NCBI RefSeq assembly: GCF_023078275.1
Contig: NC_062973.1
Coordinates: 22,314,956 to 22,378,955 of the forward strand
From: Leguminivora glycinivorella
Lineage: Eukaryota > Arthropoda > Insecta > Lepidoptera > Tortricidae
Direction: 5' to 3'
Length of the DNA stretch: 64,000 bases
Position 1 is the first letter of the stretch. Each line of letters starts with the position of its first letter. Of this stretch, positions 21,417-32,579 are shown in pieces. Position numbers and translations under genes: made by a program. Below the pieces are notes generated by a model, which did no database searches, was not told the DNA's origin, and saw nothing but the letters and a program-made list of their open reading frames with translations.

Positions 21417-22862
21417 TTTTTTTTTTTTTTATGAAATAGGCAGCAAACGAGCAGACGAGCCGCCTGATGGAAAGCAGTCATCGCCGCCCATGGACATAAG
21501 CAACATCAGGGGAGTCACCTATGCGTTACCGACCTTTAAGAACCCTAAATACCTGCTTCTTGAAGAACCCCATGTCATAGCGCAAGGGGAACACCTCAGA
21601 AGGTAGCTCATTCCACAACTTGCATGTTCTGGGCAAAAATGAGCGAGAGGCCCGTTTGTTCTTGGTTTGCCACGTATCTAGAAAGTGAGGATGAACTTTG
21701 TTTCTTTGGCGGGAGGTGCGGTGATAAAAGCGCGACGGTGGCACCAGGTCAAAAAGTTCTTCAGAACACTCCCCGTTGTACAGACTCTACCGTCTACGTT
21801 GGCTCTCTGTGCAATAAGCACAGAGAGCTAACATCTCTCCGGAGGCTAAGAGGATCTAAACCGACTGTGAGTTCGGGATTGCCAACAATACGAACTGCCC
21901 GGCGTTGGATAGAGTCAAGTGGAAGAAGTTGATATTTCGGTGCCCCAGACCAGAGATGAGAACAGTACTCCATATGTGGTCGAACCTGTGCTTTGTATAG
22001 TAAAAGCCGGTGACCCGATGTGAAGTACTGTTTCGCTCTATTGAGTACCCCGAGCTTCTTAGAGGCCAGTTTGGCCTTGAGTTCCAAATGACCCCGGAAC
22101 TGGACCTCATTCGTAATGTCGACACCGAGTATCCCGATACTCTTGGAGATGGTAAGGGGAGTGTTCTGGAATTCAGGCGCTATGTCAAATGGGATTTTTT
22201 TAGCGGAAAACGCGCAAACTTGTGTCTTACTGGGGTTGAACTCGACGAGATTACGTTTACCCCACTCGGATACCTGCTCAAGAGAGGCCTCGATTTCAGA
22301 CACAAGTTGCATTCGGCATTCCAATACCTGCTCTCGAGAGGCATTTGCACGACCCGTGTACTGGCTATCACCTGTGCTGTCATCCGCATAACAATGGATA
22401 TTGCTAGTTAATAGCATATCATTGATATGAAGGATGAACAAGGTCGGTGACAGGACAGATCCTTGGGGTACACCAGCGTTAATCGGCCGGAGATCTGAGC
22501 ATTGTCCGTCGATGACAACTGAAATGCTTCGGACAGATAGAAAGCTGGCCACCCACTTGCAAAGCCCCTCTGGGAGCCCGTACGAAGGGAGCTTGGAAAG
22601 AAGCGCCTTATGCCAAACCCGGTCAAAAGCCTTAGCAATATCTAGGCTGACTGCCAGTGCTTCTCCCTTGCTCTCAATGGCGGTGGCCCAACGATGAGTC
22701 AAGTATACCAGAAGATCACCAGCGCCACGACCATGGCGGAAGCCGTATTGCCGGTCACTTATAAGCTGGTGGTCTTCAAGGTACGCTAAAAGCTGGTTAT
22801 TGACCACGCGCTCCATTACCTTGGAGAGAAGGGAGGTTATCGCTATGGGCCGATAGTTGGAT
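21417..22862 (-). mobile_element. Jockey-like LINE, 5'-truncated (minus strand)
   Basis: The coding strand is minus. The 3' end is marked by a T run at 21418-21432 on the plus strand, which is the poly(A) tail, next to a 3' UTR containing 'ccgcctgatgg'. The 5' end, at about 22862, falls just before the conserved 'NYRP' motif of the RT. No convincing TSD found. Confidence 0.85.
21526..22862 (-). pseudogene. Reverse transcriptase of a Jockey-like LINE, broken
   Basis: From 22862 down to 21794 the frame shows 'NYRPIAITSLLSKVMERVV', 'QYGFRHGRG', 'SLDIAKAFDRVWH' (first catalytic D), 'GVPQGSVLSPTLF', the 'YADD' box and 'PHMEYCSHLW'. The frame fails near 21794, and the last part ('RTSRQRNKVHPHFLD', 'FLPRTCKLWNELPSEVFP') continues in another frame at 21526-21744. 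The endonuclease and the N-terminal part of the RT are missing. Open-frame codons beyond 22862 read into flanking DNA. Confidence 0.87.
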
Positions 22863-22869
22863 TGCGAGT

Positions 22870-23500
22870 AATACAATTGGATATGCATACGAAACAGGAA
22901 AACGAGTGACAGGACAAGAGCATATAATGAATAAATAATCACGTACGGCAAACCATTGGAGATGAGGCATATCATAATATTATTTTGCATCAAAAAAGTA
23001 TTTTATGCCTTATTTAAATTTTATCAATGTTCTTGAGAATAAAACTAGGATTTTTATCCGTTGCTTATTTTCAGATTATGTTTTCTGTTTGATTCATTTT
23101 AAATGTTTAATACAAGAATAAGTACCTATAGATCTAATTATTTTTCATTTTTATATTTGTATTTATTTTACTTCAGCAAAATAATTGCATTGCCATTTTT
23201 GAGCATTATAAAAGTAACATTGACAGTTAAAACAATGCATTCAAAGTCAAACGCGCGGATCTGTGTCTAAGCATACGAAGGGCTAAGAAGGCTCTTTAGA
23301 AAATATTTATTCCCACTCCACGTAGGTACTATACTGAATAGAAACATGACATGCAAAAACATCCCATATTTGTAAATGAAAGTGTCAACCACCATTCTGG
23401 CTGTAGGCCTGTGTTTTTATTATCAGCGCGAAAACACGGCCTTACTTATAGCGGCTTACTTTTCAAGTTATTTGAAGAGTAAACAATTGAACATCACTTT
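22870..23500. other. No recognised feature
   Basis: AT-rich flank between the LINE and the next dispersed repeat, with no assignable structure. Confidence 0.4.
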
Positions 23501-23502
23501 TT

Positions 23503-24338
23503 AGGGTTCCGTACCAAAAAGGTACAACAGGAACCCTTATGGTGCGACTCTGTCCGTCTGTCACATTCCTAAATATCTCGAGAACTACTAATGCTATCAA
23601 CTTGAAATTTGGAATAGGTGTGAACATTATGAACCTATACAAATAGAAGGTATAATTTTTTTTAATTTATTAATTTTAATTGTAGAAAATGGCCAAAATG
23701 AAAGGGGGGCAAACTGTAAATTTCAAGTTACTAGGTCAAGTGGGGTATCGTTAGAAAGAGTTCAAATTGAACGTAAATAAACTATTTTTTATAATTTTTT
23801 TGTTGTGGAAAAAAAAAGAATTTTGAAGGAAAATGTAAAAAAAAATACCGTTCCCCCCCCTTATCTCCGAAGTTTACCAACGAAAAAATATGAAAATTTT
23901 AGGAAACATTGGTTTTATGCTAAATATTACAGGAAAAATATAATCGTGTTTGTATCTTGAAAACTTTTTTTTTAATTCACAAAAAACTTTTCAGATTTTT
24001 ACTTTTAATTTACCCTCCTTTGCGGATGTATATAGTACTTCAAATTAATACGAGATGTTACGTAAATCATATTCTTTCCAATAAAGTCAAAATTGTTTAA
24101 ATCGGTTAACATTATAAATAATAATCCCTGAAAAACCAACATACTATGGTCGCGCAAATTAGTTAGCGAATTCACCGGGAGATGGCGCTATACACAATAA
24201 TGCTCATTAGTACCTACTTTTGTCTTCTAGTCAAGTCGTTAGAGTTATGTAAAAACATGAGATTATTTTAACTGGGGAGTTTGAAAGTTTGTACGGAACC
24301 CTCGGTGGGCGAGTCCGACTCGCACTTGACCGGTTTTT
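23503..24338 (-). repeat. Dispersed repeat, 'agggttccgta' family (long copy)
   Basis: Begins 'agggttccgtacc' and ends 'gtacggaaccctc', then 'ggcgagtccgactcgcactt' and 'gaccggttttt', the inverse of the 15781 copy's start. The interior contains 'tctgtccgtctgtcac', 'atatctcgagaactact' and several A/T runs. No coding capacity. Confidence 0.72.
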
Positions 24339-24433
24339 ATTAATGCTACTTAGGTATAAAGGAACGAATTAATATGTAGACAGTTTTGTTCACTTGTGGT
24401 TGCGATAGTGCGCAACTTTTGTATATATTTTTA

Positions 24434-24705
24434 ACCCCCGACGCAAAAACAAAGGGGCGTTATAAGTTTAACGTGTGTGTCTGTCTGTCTGTCCGTCTGT
24501 CTGTTTGTCTGACTATGTGTGTGTCTGTCTGTGGCATCGTAGCTCCCGAACGGATAAACCGATTTAAATTTAGGTTTTTTTCGTTAGAAAGCTGAGTTAG
24601 CCGGGAGTGTTCTTAGCCATGTTTCATGAAAATCGGTCCACTACATATGTCGGGGTTTTTTTCAAAAATTTTATTTTGTGGTTAGGTTAGGTTATATATA
24701 AATTT
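24434..24705 (+). repeat. Dispersed repeat with CTGT-rich centre
   Basis: 'acccccgacgcaaaaac', 'cgttataagttt', (CTGT)n, 'gtggcatcgtagctcccgaa', 'gctgagttagccgggagtg', 'catgttt', 'gaaaatcggtcc', ending 'gtggttaggttagg'. Same family as 11215, 26492 and 52715. Confidence 0.72.
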
Positions 24706-24849
24706 TCGCTACCAGTGAGTTCCTCTAATTGGCTTCCTGTATCTACTGTGTCTTATATACATACTTATGTCACAGCTGTTGGATCTCCAAACAATATAAA
24801 TAAATACAAGCAAAGCTGATAAGTTTTCATAATTTTTACTAACTACCTA

Positions 24850-25678
24850 TTAGTGGTGGATGAGCGCCTAACTTTTCATGAACACATGCAAACACTCACC
24901 AAGGATTGTTTTAGGAAGTTTGGCTCTGTAACCGTCAAGTCAAGGATTTCCGTGACACCGGATCCATTGTTTGGTCTTCAACGCATTGGTGAGGAGTAAG
25001 CTTGAGACTTCATCTATTATTTGGAACCCATACAAGTCGTCATACGCCTTACTTCTGGAGAAAATCCAAAAGACCTTTTTGCGATTTTTTTGTTTTAAAA
25101 AAGATTTGGATATTATCCATTTTTGTATCCGACAAAGTTCTTACTTGGCTGCCTAGGATATAATTCTCTAGAGGTAAGGCGAAACAACATCTTGCTGACT
25201 ACGGCTTGTCGAATATTGCGGGGAGACTCGGACTGTCCGGAACTGGCTGCTCGACTAGTGAGGTTGTACGTTCCGGATATTCCTTAAGTCAGCTTGAGGC
25301 CGCGGACACGCCCACTGCTGGCCGTGCCGGCAGCGCGCACTGTATCTCACAGAAACCCGCCTTTACTTCGCGCATTATCGCTGCCTAATGCACTCTTGAC
25401 ATCAGTACCGGAGTGTGACTTGTTTGCATGCAGATGGGCGAATGTGTGCCGAGAGTGTCTGAGGATTTGTGAGAAGATGGACGATAGGCTTCCCAGCACT
25501 TGCATGTAAATTATCTGAGGTTTTGTTTATTTATTACTTTTGTGATTTTTATTTTACATTAATAGTATAATATATATTCTGTATTTATAGTTGTAGGTAA
25601 TTAGTTTAATTATTCGGTGTATTGGCTTAAGCTGTGATGCCGTGTAAATTATTTGAAATAAATATAAATATAAATATT
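24850..25678 (+). pseudogene. LINE relic (Jockey/CR1-type RT C-terminus and 3' UTR)
   Basis: Readable fragments, in shifting frames: 'DERLTFHEHMQTLTKDCFRK', 'FNALVRSKLE' with 'WNPYKSSYALLLEKIQKTF', then 'LEVRRNNILLTTACRILRG'. The first two are the thumb and post-RT region typical of Jockey/CR1-like LINEs. The tail is an AT-rich 3' UTR ending in 'aataaatataaatataaa'. The YADD part of the RT is gone. Heavily decayed. Confidence 0.7.
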
Positions 25679-26143
25679 AGTGGGACCTTAGAATAAAATA
25701 TAAATACGATAGCGCTTCTCATAACTTATCCACAGTTAATGTTTAGATAGCTACTATTCCTTGAAAATGTATAATCTACTTACTATAACAGGATCGGGTT
25801 AAGCTTGCCTACTAAGAATAAGAAGCAGCCTTTTAATAAGCTTTAAAAGAAAGTTCAGCTATAATTTCTGCGTCTTAACATCTTCAGGGTAATCCAAAGA
25901 TTATGCCCGCGGTAGGATAAAACTTTCGCAGTTGACAGTATCTGAACGCACCAAGTATGCGAGATTGTACAATATCGTATCACTATCCGACACGCCACTC
26001 TTTAAATACACTTACTCTTTTCATAGAAAATGGGCATACAGGATTTTTATGGCCATTTTTTTCAAAGTTTTCCACCCCACTTTTTTGTAACACGGGTGTT
26101 TTTTACGCGATTAATACTGAGTATCGAGAACTCTGTCGATCCA

Positions 26144-26266
26144 GCACGGGAAGAATGGTCGCGCGATAGACGATAAAATAGCAGGGCGTCCCTATCGCAC
26201 TATTAGTAAGTGCGATAGGGACGGCCTGATATTTTATCTTCTATCGCGCGACCATGCTTCCCGTGC
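26144..26266. mobile_element. Palindromic MITE ('ggtcgcgcgata' family)
   Basis: Nearly the whole unit folds on itself: 'gcacgggaagaatggtcgcg' against 'cgcgaccatgcttcccgtgc', then 'cgtccctatcgcact' against 'agtgcgatagggacg'. A second copy is at 56229-56357. Confidence 0.8.
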
Positions 26267-26274
26267 AGGTAAGA

Positions 26275-26391
26275 GAAAAAAATGTCCCAAGATTTCCATA
26301 CATTTCTTCGAACCTTTCATTCCGTTACCGCCATACAAAATGTATGAAAAAAATGGTAACGAAATGGGAAAAAACCTTGGGACACTTTTTT
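26275..26391. mobile_element. Palindromic MITE
   Basis: 'aaaaaatgtcccaag' / 'cttgggacactttttt' ends, with 'catacattt' / 'aaatgtatg' further in. Directly follows the previous MITE, about 10 bp away. Confidence 0.65.
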
Positions 26392-26491
26392 CCTATTAGA
26401 ATTGAAAGAGCTCGCTATTCTGAGTGGAAAATACATAAAACTTCCAAATCCAAAAAAAAAGGTGTGTGTTTTTGAAAAAAAAAATGGCCCT

Positions 26492-26566
26492 TTAACCCCC
26501 GACGCAAAACCGACGGGGTGTTACAAGTTTCACGTGTCTGTCTGTGTGTATGTATGTCTGCCTGTA

Positions 26567-26605
<39 letters not shown>

Positions 26606-26790
26606 GTGTGTGTCTGTCTGTGACATCGTAGCTCCCGAACGGATGAACCGATTTTGATTTAGTTTCTTTTGTTTGAAAGCTGAGTTAGTCGGGAGGGTTC
26701 TTTCTTAGCTATGTTTCATGAAAATCGGTCTACAATGTCGCAGTCGCAGGGGTTATTTAAAAAAAAAATTTGACAATTTAACCCATAATA
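26492..26790 (+). repeat. Dispersed repeat with CTGT-rich centre
   Basis: Same order of landmarks as 24434-24705: 'acccccgacgcaaaac', (CTGT)n, 'gtagctcccgaacggatgaa', 'gctgagttagtcgggag', 'catgtttcatgaaaatcgg'. Confidence 0.72.
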
Positions 26791-26819
26791 TCTCCTTTCG
26801 AGCCACGCTAACCTTTTTT

Positions 26820-27130
26820 TTTATTATTATGAATGGGCTTACTCTTGGCCACAGTCTAGCCAAAGGCAAAGACGTGGCCTACGATGGAGTGAGCTCGCCA
26901 AGAAGATGCCTGTTCACTCTTGATTTGAAGGTTGCCGGGTTATATGAGCTCGGAAATATAGCTGCCGGCAAGGAATTCCACTCCTTGGCAGTGCGCATAA
27001 GGAAAGAAGAAGCAAAGCGCTTCGCGCGGATTCGTGGAATATCCACCAAGTAAGGATGGAGACCGGCCGTGCGTCTAAGAGTCCGATGGTAGAATGGGGA
27101 CGGCGGAATAAGCTCGACCTTACCGAAGCT
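26820..27130 (+). pseudogene. Probable LINE 3' coding relic
   Basis: The frame from 26832 to 27053 encodes 'LAKGKDVAYDGVSS', 'CLFTLDLKVAGLYELGNIA' and 'FHSLAVRIRKEEAKRFAR'. I recognise it only as the kind of basic tail found downstream of LINE coding regions in Lepidoptera. No catalytic motif is present, and the assignment is uncertain. Confidence 0.4.
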
Positions 27131-27315
27131 GGACCTTAGACTTCATTTTGTATTTTATGGAATTATGCTGTAGGTATTTGACTTATTACATCGTGCGTTT
27201 ACTCACGCTTACAAAAGTAAATGTTTAAATCGTCGAGTGCTCGGGCATATAATACGGCCCAAAACAGTAATTAAAAAAACTTTAAGATATATTTATGATG
27301 GTATTTATCATACAT

Positions 27316-27717
27316 AAGGTACAGCAGGGCAAATCTCGACTGGGGGGCAAATATAACTTGTCCATTTTTTCCATGTTTTGCAATGTTTGCATTATTAAAT
27401 AGAGTGTCCACCGGTTACATATGGTAGGTGTGTTCAGTGGATACATGTAGAATAGGGTGGATCAAAAAAACACTTTTTTGGAATTAGCAAACCTAATAGT
27501 TATCAATCAATGAACCTTAGTCTATGAAGCCTTTGTGCAAAATTTCAGCTTTTTTAATCAACATCTTCAGCCCCCGCATTAGGTTTGAAATTTTGAAAAT
27601 CTCATACAAACCTGAAAATTCAACTTTGTAGAACTCAACATAAGTAGTGTAATAATGGAAATAAAGGGTTAGTTATAATTGTCCTCCAGTCGAGATTTTC
27701 TCCGCTGTACGTACCTT
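27316..27717. mobile_element. TIR MITE carrying a half fold-back element
   Basis: 'aaggtacagcagggcaaatc' plus 'tcgactggggggcaa' on the left mirror 'gtcctccagtcgagatttt' and 'ccgctgtacgtacctt' on the right. Same family as 520-870. Removing the guest (27453-27626 and one TSD copy) leaves about 220 bp. Confidence 0.75.
27453..27626. mobile_element. Single-arm copy of a fold-back element
   Basis: 174 bp corresponding to one arm of the complete fold-back at 51887-52362, from 'tagggtgga' to 'aaaattcaactt'. Flanked by tgtagaa on both sides (27446-27452, 27627-27633), with the eighth base differing. The second arm and the loop are missing. Confidence 0.7.
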
Positions 27718-28067
27718 AATTTATTATGTGGAGAATCTCAAATATAAAAAAGAACTGTATGTATACTTCACATTAAATTGAAGTGGGTCTCATATTCCCA
27801 ACCTACCTTTTGCATATTTTAAATATGCATTTTTGAGTGGAGTACCTTCGCATTAATAAATACTTAATAATCTGTGGCTGCGCGCACACAGAATTACTTT
27901 ACAAACAAACTTAAACGGACCTCTGGATTCTTTCCGGCGAATAAAGATTCACAGGTAAGGTCGGTTGTGTTATTCAGCTGTTGCAAAAGGGTTCTGTTTA
28001 ATTACAAAACCTTCTACTGGAATTTGAATGCCTGAATTTTTGTGGAACATTTTACTTGAATTATATA

Positions 28068-28243
28068 ATACTAGCTTTTGCCCGCGGCTTCGCTCACGTT
28101 AGAAAGAGACAAAAAGTAGCCTATGTCACTTTTCGTCCCTTCAACTATCTTCATTAAAAAAATCACGTCAATTCGTAGCTCCGATTTGCCGTGAAAGACG
28201 GACAAACAAACACACACTTTCCCATTTATAATATTAGTATGGA
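28068..28243 (+). repeat. Dispersed repeat ('cttttgcccgcggcttcgct')
   Basis: Landmarks 'gttagaaagagacaaaaagt', 'cctatgtcactttt', 'gccgtgaaagacggacaaac', ending 'tttataatattagtatgga'. Second copy at 43341-43520; the first few bases also occur at 40081. Non-coding, class unknown. Confidence 0.65.
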
Positions 28244-28665
28244 TATGTAAATTGTCGATATGTCTGATATTTTCACTTTTAATTTTTCCTCTGTGTAACC
28301 TTGCGTAGAACATTAAGGTTTTTTTCACATATTATAACTCATAAAATAAAATCTCTTAGATATAGATACCTAACTCTTTGTAGAGGAGATGTAGGTAGGC
28401 AGGTGAAGTTCTAAATTAAATATTAAGGCGTGTAAGAAATCTCAATCCAGGAAAATTGCATTATTAACTGCTGCAGTCCCGCAATTGGAATGTTAGTTAG
28501 TTAGTACTAAGTAAGTCATAGTTGATAGCGTATTTTATTAAATAAATAAATAAATATTGGGGACACCTTACACAGATCAACTTAGCCCCAAACTAAGCAA
28601 AGCTAAAAGCTATAGGTGCTAAGCGACGATATACGTACTTAAATAGATAAATACATACTTATATA

Positions 28666-29340
28666 TGTCACCGTAAAGTTGTAAAAACCGTTAGTTTATA
28701 ATTTCAGAGATTATGAACTAACGAAATATTGTGAACCGTAACGTACAGTTCACAATTTGACGGATTATTTTTACGTTAGATTATAATCTAACGAAGCGAA
28801 ACCGTCAAATTGTAAACTGTCATGGCGTCGGAACGAAGCTAGCGCTCTGATTGGTCGGTTTTATAGTAGATCGTTCTGTGGCCATAGAGTGACTGACACA
28901 AAATAGACACTGCAATCACAGATGTCAATCAAAAACCTCATTAAACTTTTATCATCAAAATTCGATATATATTTTAAGGAAATGGTTGAAATCGCCAAAT
29001 AAACAAAATTGTCAGTTACTTTGCTTGTTATGTGGCGGCTTAATTGGTATATTTCTTGTGATTTAATATTCAGTTTTCGAAAAAAAACCGTTAGTTTATA
29101 ATCTTACTAGTGAGATTATGAACTGACGAGATATGGTGAACCGTAACGTTCACAATTTAACGGATTATTTTTCGTTAGATTATAATCTAACGGAGAGAAA
29201 CCGATAAATTGTAATTCGTCATATGCGCCAGAAGCTAGTGCTCTGAATGATCAGTTTTTTGTTAGATCGTTCTGGGCCCATAGAGTACCTAACATAAATA
29301 GACACTACAATCACAGATGTCAATTATTAGTACATTACTC
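28666..29340. repeat. Left outer arm of the giant fold-back
   Basis: Reverse complement of 32820-33495. Contains 'ttagattataatctaac' (itself a palindrome) twice, plus 'tctgattggtcggttttata', matched by 'ataaaaccgaccaatcaga' on the other side. Confidence 0.85.
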
Positions 29341-29344
29341 TTCT

Positions 29345-29760
29345 TTCAGTCGTGTTTTGATTTATCGACACTCGTTTCAAACTTTCTCTTTTTCGCACTT
29401 GAATTGTTCGACGTTTTTCAGTCCATACATATGGCCCTTTAAAGTTTCGATATAGGCACATAATGAACCACATTTCGCACTAGTGCCATAAAACTGCACC
29501 ATGTGTACTGAAATATACTTTTTACAGATGGTGTTTTTTTTTACGCACTAGTGCGAGAAGTGGTTCATTATATGCCAGGTCGAAACTTTGAATGGTAAAA
29601 TCTGTACTGAAAAACGTCGTACGATACACGTGCAAAAAGGAATTTCGTAACTCGTGTCGATTTTATAGTTTATCAATTTTATAGTAGATACGCCACTCGT
29701 TTGGAACTTCCTTTTTTACGCACTTGTATCGTAATGTACTATTTAATACAGTTGCTCAAA
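29345..29760. repeat. 'cactagt' repeat modules in the left arm
   Basis: Two opposed pieces of the repeat family at 14347: one around 29390-29520 in reverse and one at 29520-29760 forward ('cgcactagtgcgagaagtgg', 'aacgtcgtacgatacacgtg'). Confidence 0.6.
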
Positions 29761-30029
29761 AAGTGCCCGTTTTTTGGCTGTTTAGCCATAAAAACTATAA
29801 ACATACTATTAAGTGAATAATGTTTAAAACATTGATATTTCATGTGTAATTGTTTATTTTTAGTCATACTAATACACATACATAATTTATAAAATGGTTT
29901 ATACTTTGAAAAAGTGGCTCATAATGAGTCGTGTAAACAGAACGTGAAATGGAACGAAACGCGTCGTCTGTCATTTAAAGTAGTGGCGTCTTACCAATGT
30001 TACCAACTTAATGCAAGCACGTTCAAAAA

Positions 30030-30770
30030 TCTTAATATCGATACCTTTGGGTTCAATTGGCGTAAAGGACAAAATGCAGGTTTTCAGGAGAAGCAAAAAA
30101 CAACTTTTTTTTTAGAAAAATGTTTATATCTTTTTTGTTTTTTGACCTATATTTGTGACGTATATAGAAAAATATGTAGATTTTTAGTATCCTTAACCTA
30201 GTGTAGCACCTGTAGTGATAAACTAAACGGTTTAGAAGTTAGATGGTTGTAAAGGACATGTCAAAATGCTATGAACGTCCTTTACACCCACGATTTTTTT
30301 GAACAATTAGCGTTGATAGAGTCGTAAATGACGGTCTTAGATGATTTTTATACAAATTCGGGGCGTAAATGTAACCGGAATGGTACAAATGGCAACTGTT
30401 TTTAGCTTAGTTTACAATTAAAAAACTTGAAAAATGTATCAAAACGTAGTTAATATGCCATAGAATAGTCACAATAGTGTTACAGTGTATATTTATCTAA
30501 ATATTTACTAAAGACAAAGAACAAGACTATTTTATACCCAGTTTTGCAATAAAGAAACAACATTTGCTTAAAAACTATCTAGTATTTTGGAAAGTTATTA
30601 TTTTAGTACTCGCCGCTGTCTCAACTCTCAATAACTTACGCATTCAGTATTTAATTCTAGCAGGGAAACGCTTTCGTAGTTTAAGTACCTAAATATAAAA
30701 ACACTAATGGTAATCACGTAAACTTTAATCAGCAACTGTGAACAGTAGACTATATTAATACGACAGTAAT
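30030..30770. repeat. Left inner arm of the giant fold-back
   Basis: Reverse complement of about 31110-31910, e.g. 'ctagcagggaaacgctttcg' here against 'cgaaagcgtttccctgctag' at 31339. Three exact copies of the 9-mer GTAAAGGAC / GTCCTTTAC occur at 30062, 30249 and 30277. Confidence 0.8.
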
Positions 30771-31109
30771 TTTAAGTCTGAAGTAGAAAGAAGTTCTAAG
30801 AATAACTAAGAGTTAAGTACCAATTTATAAACGCAAGTTAGGACGCGTATACAAACTGTGACCAACTAATAAATAATAGTAACTGTAGTCAAGACTACCT
30901 ACTATGTTGATTCATATTTTTGATAATTTTAAAACAGAAGATTGTTATTTAGTGTTTAACCTGTTAAATAAGAATAATCTTAATTATGAATTCAATCCTA
31001 GAAATATTATAGTCAATGCTTTAACTACCTGTGGGTACATAGCCAAGTCACCAAACGCTAACGCTCATTCGCTAGCGAAACGCACCTGTTATTGTCGCAC
31101 TAAATGTTA

Positions 31110-31916
31110 GTATAGTCTACTGTTAAAGTTTACTGGCGGCGTAGCTGAATGGCAATCGTCGACGCCAGACGCCGACAAAAATGCAGTCTGGTGCAATACG
31201 CAAGAGCGATAAAGATATATAGCTACGAAATACTTAGATATTATCGTGAGCGTTTGTGCATACGTTGTGGGTACGTACCCTGATTACCATAGTGTTTTTT
31301 TTAATTACCTACATCTCGTCGCAGTATAATAATACTACGAAAGCGTTTCCCTGCTAGAATTAAAGGCTGAATGCATAACCTACTGACTATTCAACAGCGG
31401 CAAATACTAAAAAAATAACTTTGAGCTTGTTGCCAAAGTATTAGTAGATCGTTTTTAAGCAAATATTGTTTCTTTATTACAAAACTGGATATAAAATAGT
31501 CTTGTTCTTTTTTGTTTCTAAGATAGCTTAGATAAATAATACACTGCATTAAACTAATGTCTATTCTATGCCATATTAAGTACGTTTTGACACATTTTTC
31601 CAGTTTTTATTTGTAAACTTAGCACAACATTTGTACCATTTCGGTTACAATTACGCCCCGGTTTTGTATAAAAATCATCTAAGACCGTCATTTACGACCC
31701 TATTAAATCATGGGTGTAAAGGACGTTAACAGCTTTTGACGTGTCCTTTACAACCATCTATCTTCTAAATCGTTTAGTTTATCACTACGGTTGTTACACT
31801 AGGTTAAAGATACTCGTAATCTACATATTTTTCTTATACACGTCACAAATATAGGTCAAAAAAACAAAAAAGTGGGTTTATGTTTTTCTTGGAAACCTGC
31901 ATTATATGTCCTTTAC
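31110..31916. repeat. Right inner arm of the giant fold-back
   Basis: Inverse of 30030-30770, interrupted by a MITE at 31134-31281 that is absent from the left arm. Two further GTCCTTTAC-type 9-mers at 31716 and 31743, and one at 31908. Confidence 0.8.
31134..31281. mobile_element. MITE, 'tagccgaatggca' family, inside the right arm
   Basis: Starts 'tggcggcgtagctgaatgg' and ends 'gtgggtacgtaccct'. The left arm is continuous at the equivalent point ('ggtaatcacgtaaacttt'), so the MITE inserted after the two arms existed. Confidence 0.75.
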
Positions 31917-32290
31917 GACAATTGAACCCAATGATATCGATTACAGTTGCGGATAAAATATTTTTAGTGCTGGTCGTAAAGGACGAAGAACAAAAAAACT
32001 TGTCCTTTACGCCCAACTTTACCACGCTACTATAGAAAGTGATCCTTAAAAAGTAAGGGCTTAAAGGGCAACAATATATATCAAGGTGACTTACGACTAT
32101 ATTTTTATTTGTAGATTTCCTTTACGACATAAATAATAATTTATAATTAATGACTTGATATTTACGCCCCTTCAGAAAAGCTATTTTTGCAAGTCGTATC
32201 GAAATTTTAACTACACAGATCGATAGCGCTTGAAATTCTGAACAAAACTGTATATATAACTCATTTTCGCCGAAATGTCCTTTACGCCAA
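31917..32290. repeat. Right-arm-only segment
   Basis: Lies between two direct repeats: 'tgtcctttacgacaattgaa' (31907) and 'tgtcctttacgccaattgaa' (32276), both followed by 'ccca' and 'atcgat'. The left arm has a single such repeat (about 30040-30070) and lacks the segment between. Confidence 0.75.
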
Positions 32291-32579
32291 TTGAACCCAG
32301 AGGTATCGATATGTTACGCGATTTGTCATAATTATTTTATGTTATTTCATTGCAATACTTCGAGGCATAAATGGTCGATTGAATTTAAATGTAGGTATAT
32401 ATTAAACAATCATCCCAAATCGTAAATGTTTATGTTTTTATGGCACACAATGAAATAAATAAATTGTGCTGGATGGATAGCAAAATCGAAAATATGAACG
32501 CGAGTTTAAAAGCTTCAAAGATTTGTTTATCGTTTTATTTCGTTGTAGTAGAGTTTTTTCGCAACTGTACTAAAAAACG

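Noticed and set aside
21624..22697. Plus-strand frames of 76-133 codons
   Set aside because: Antisense shadows of the Jockey-like RT on the minus strand.
30904..31110. 68-codon frame in the centre of the giant fold-back, considered as a possible element gene
   Set aside because: Short, AT-driven composition and no motif; its length is expected by chance.
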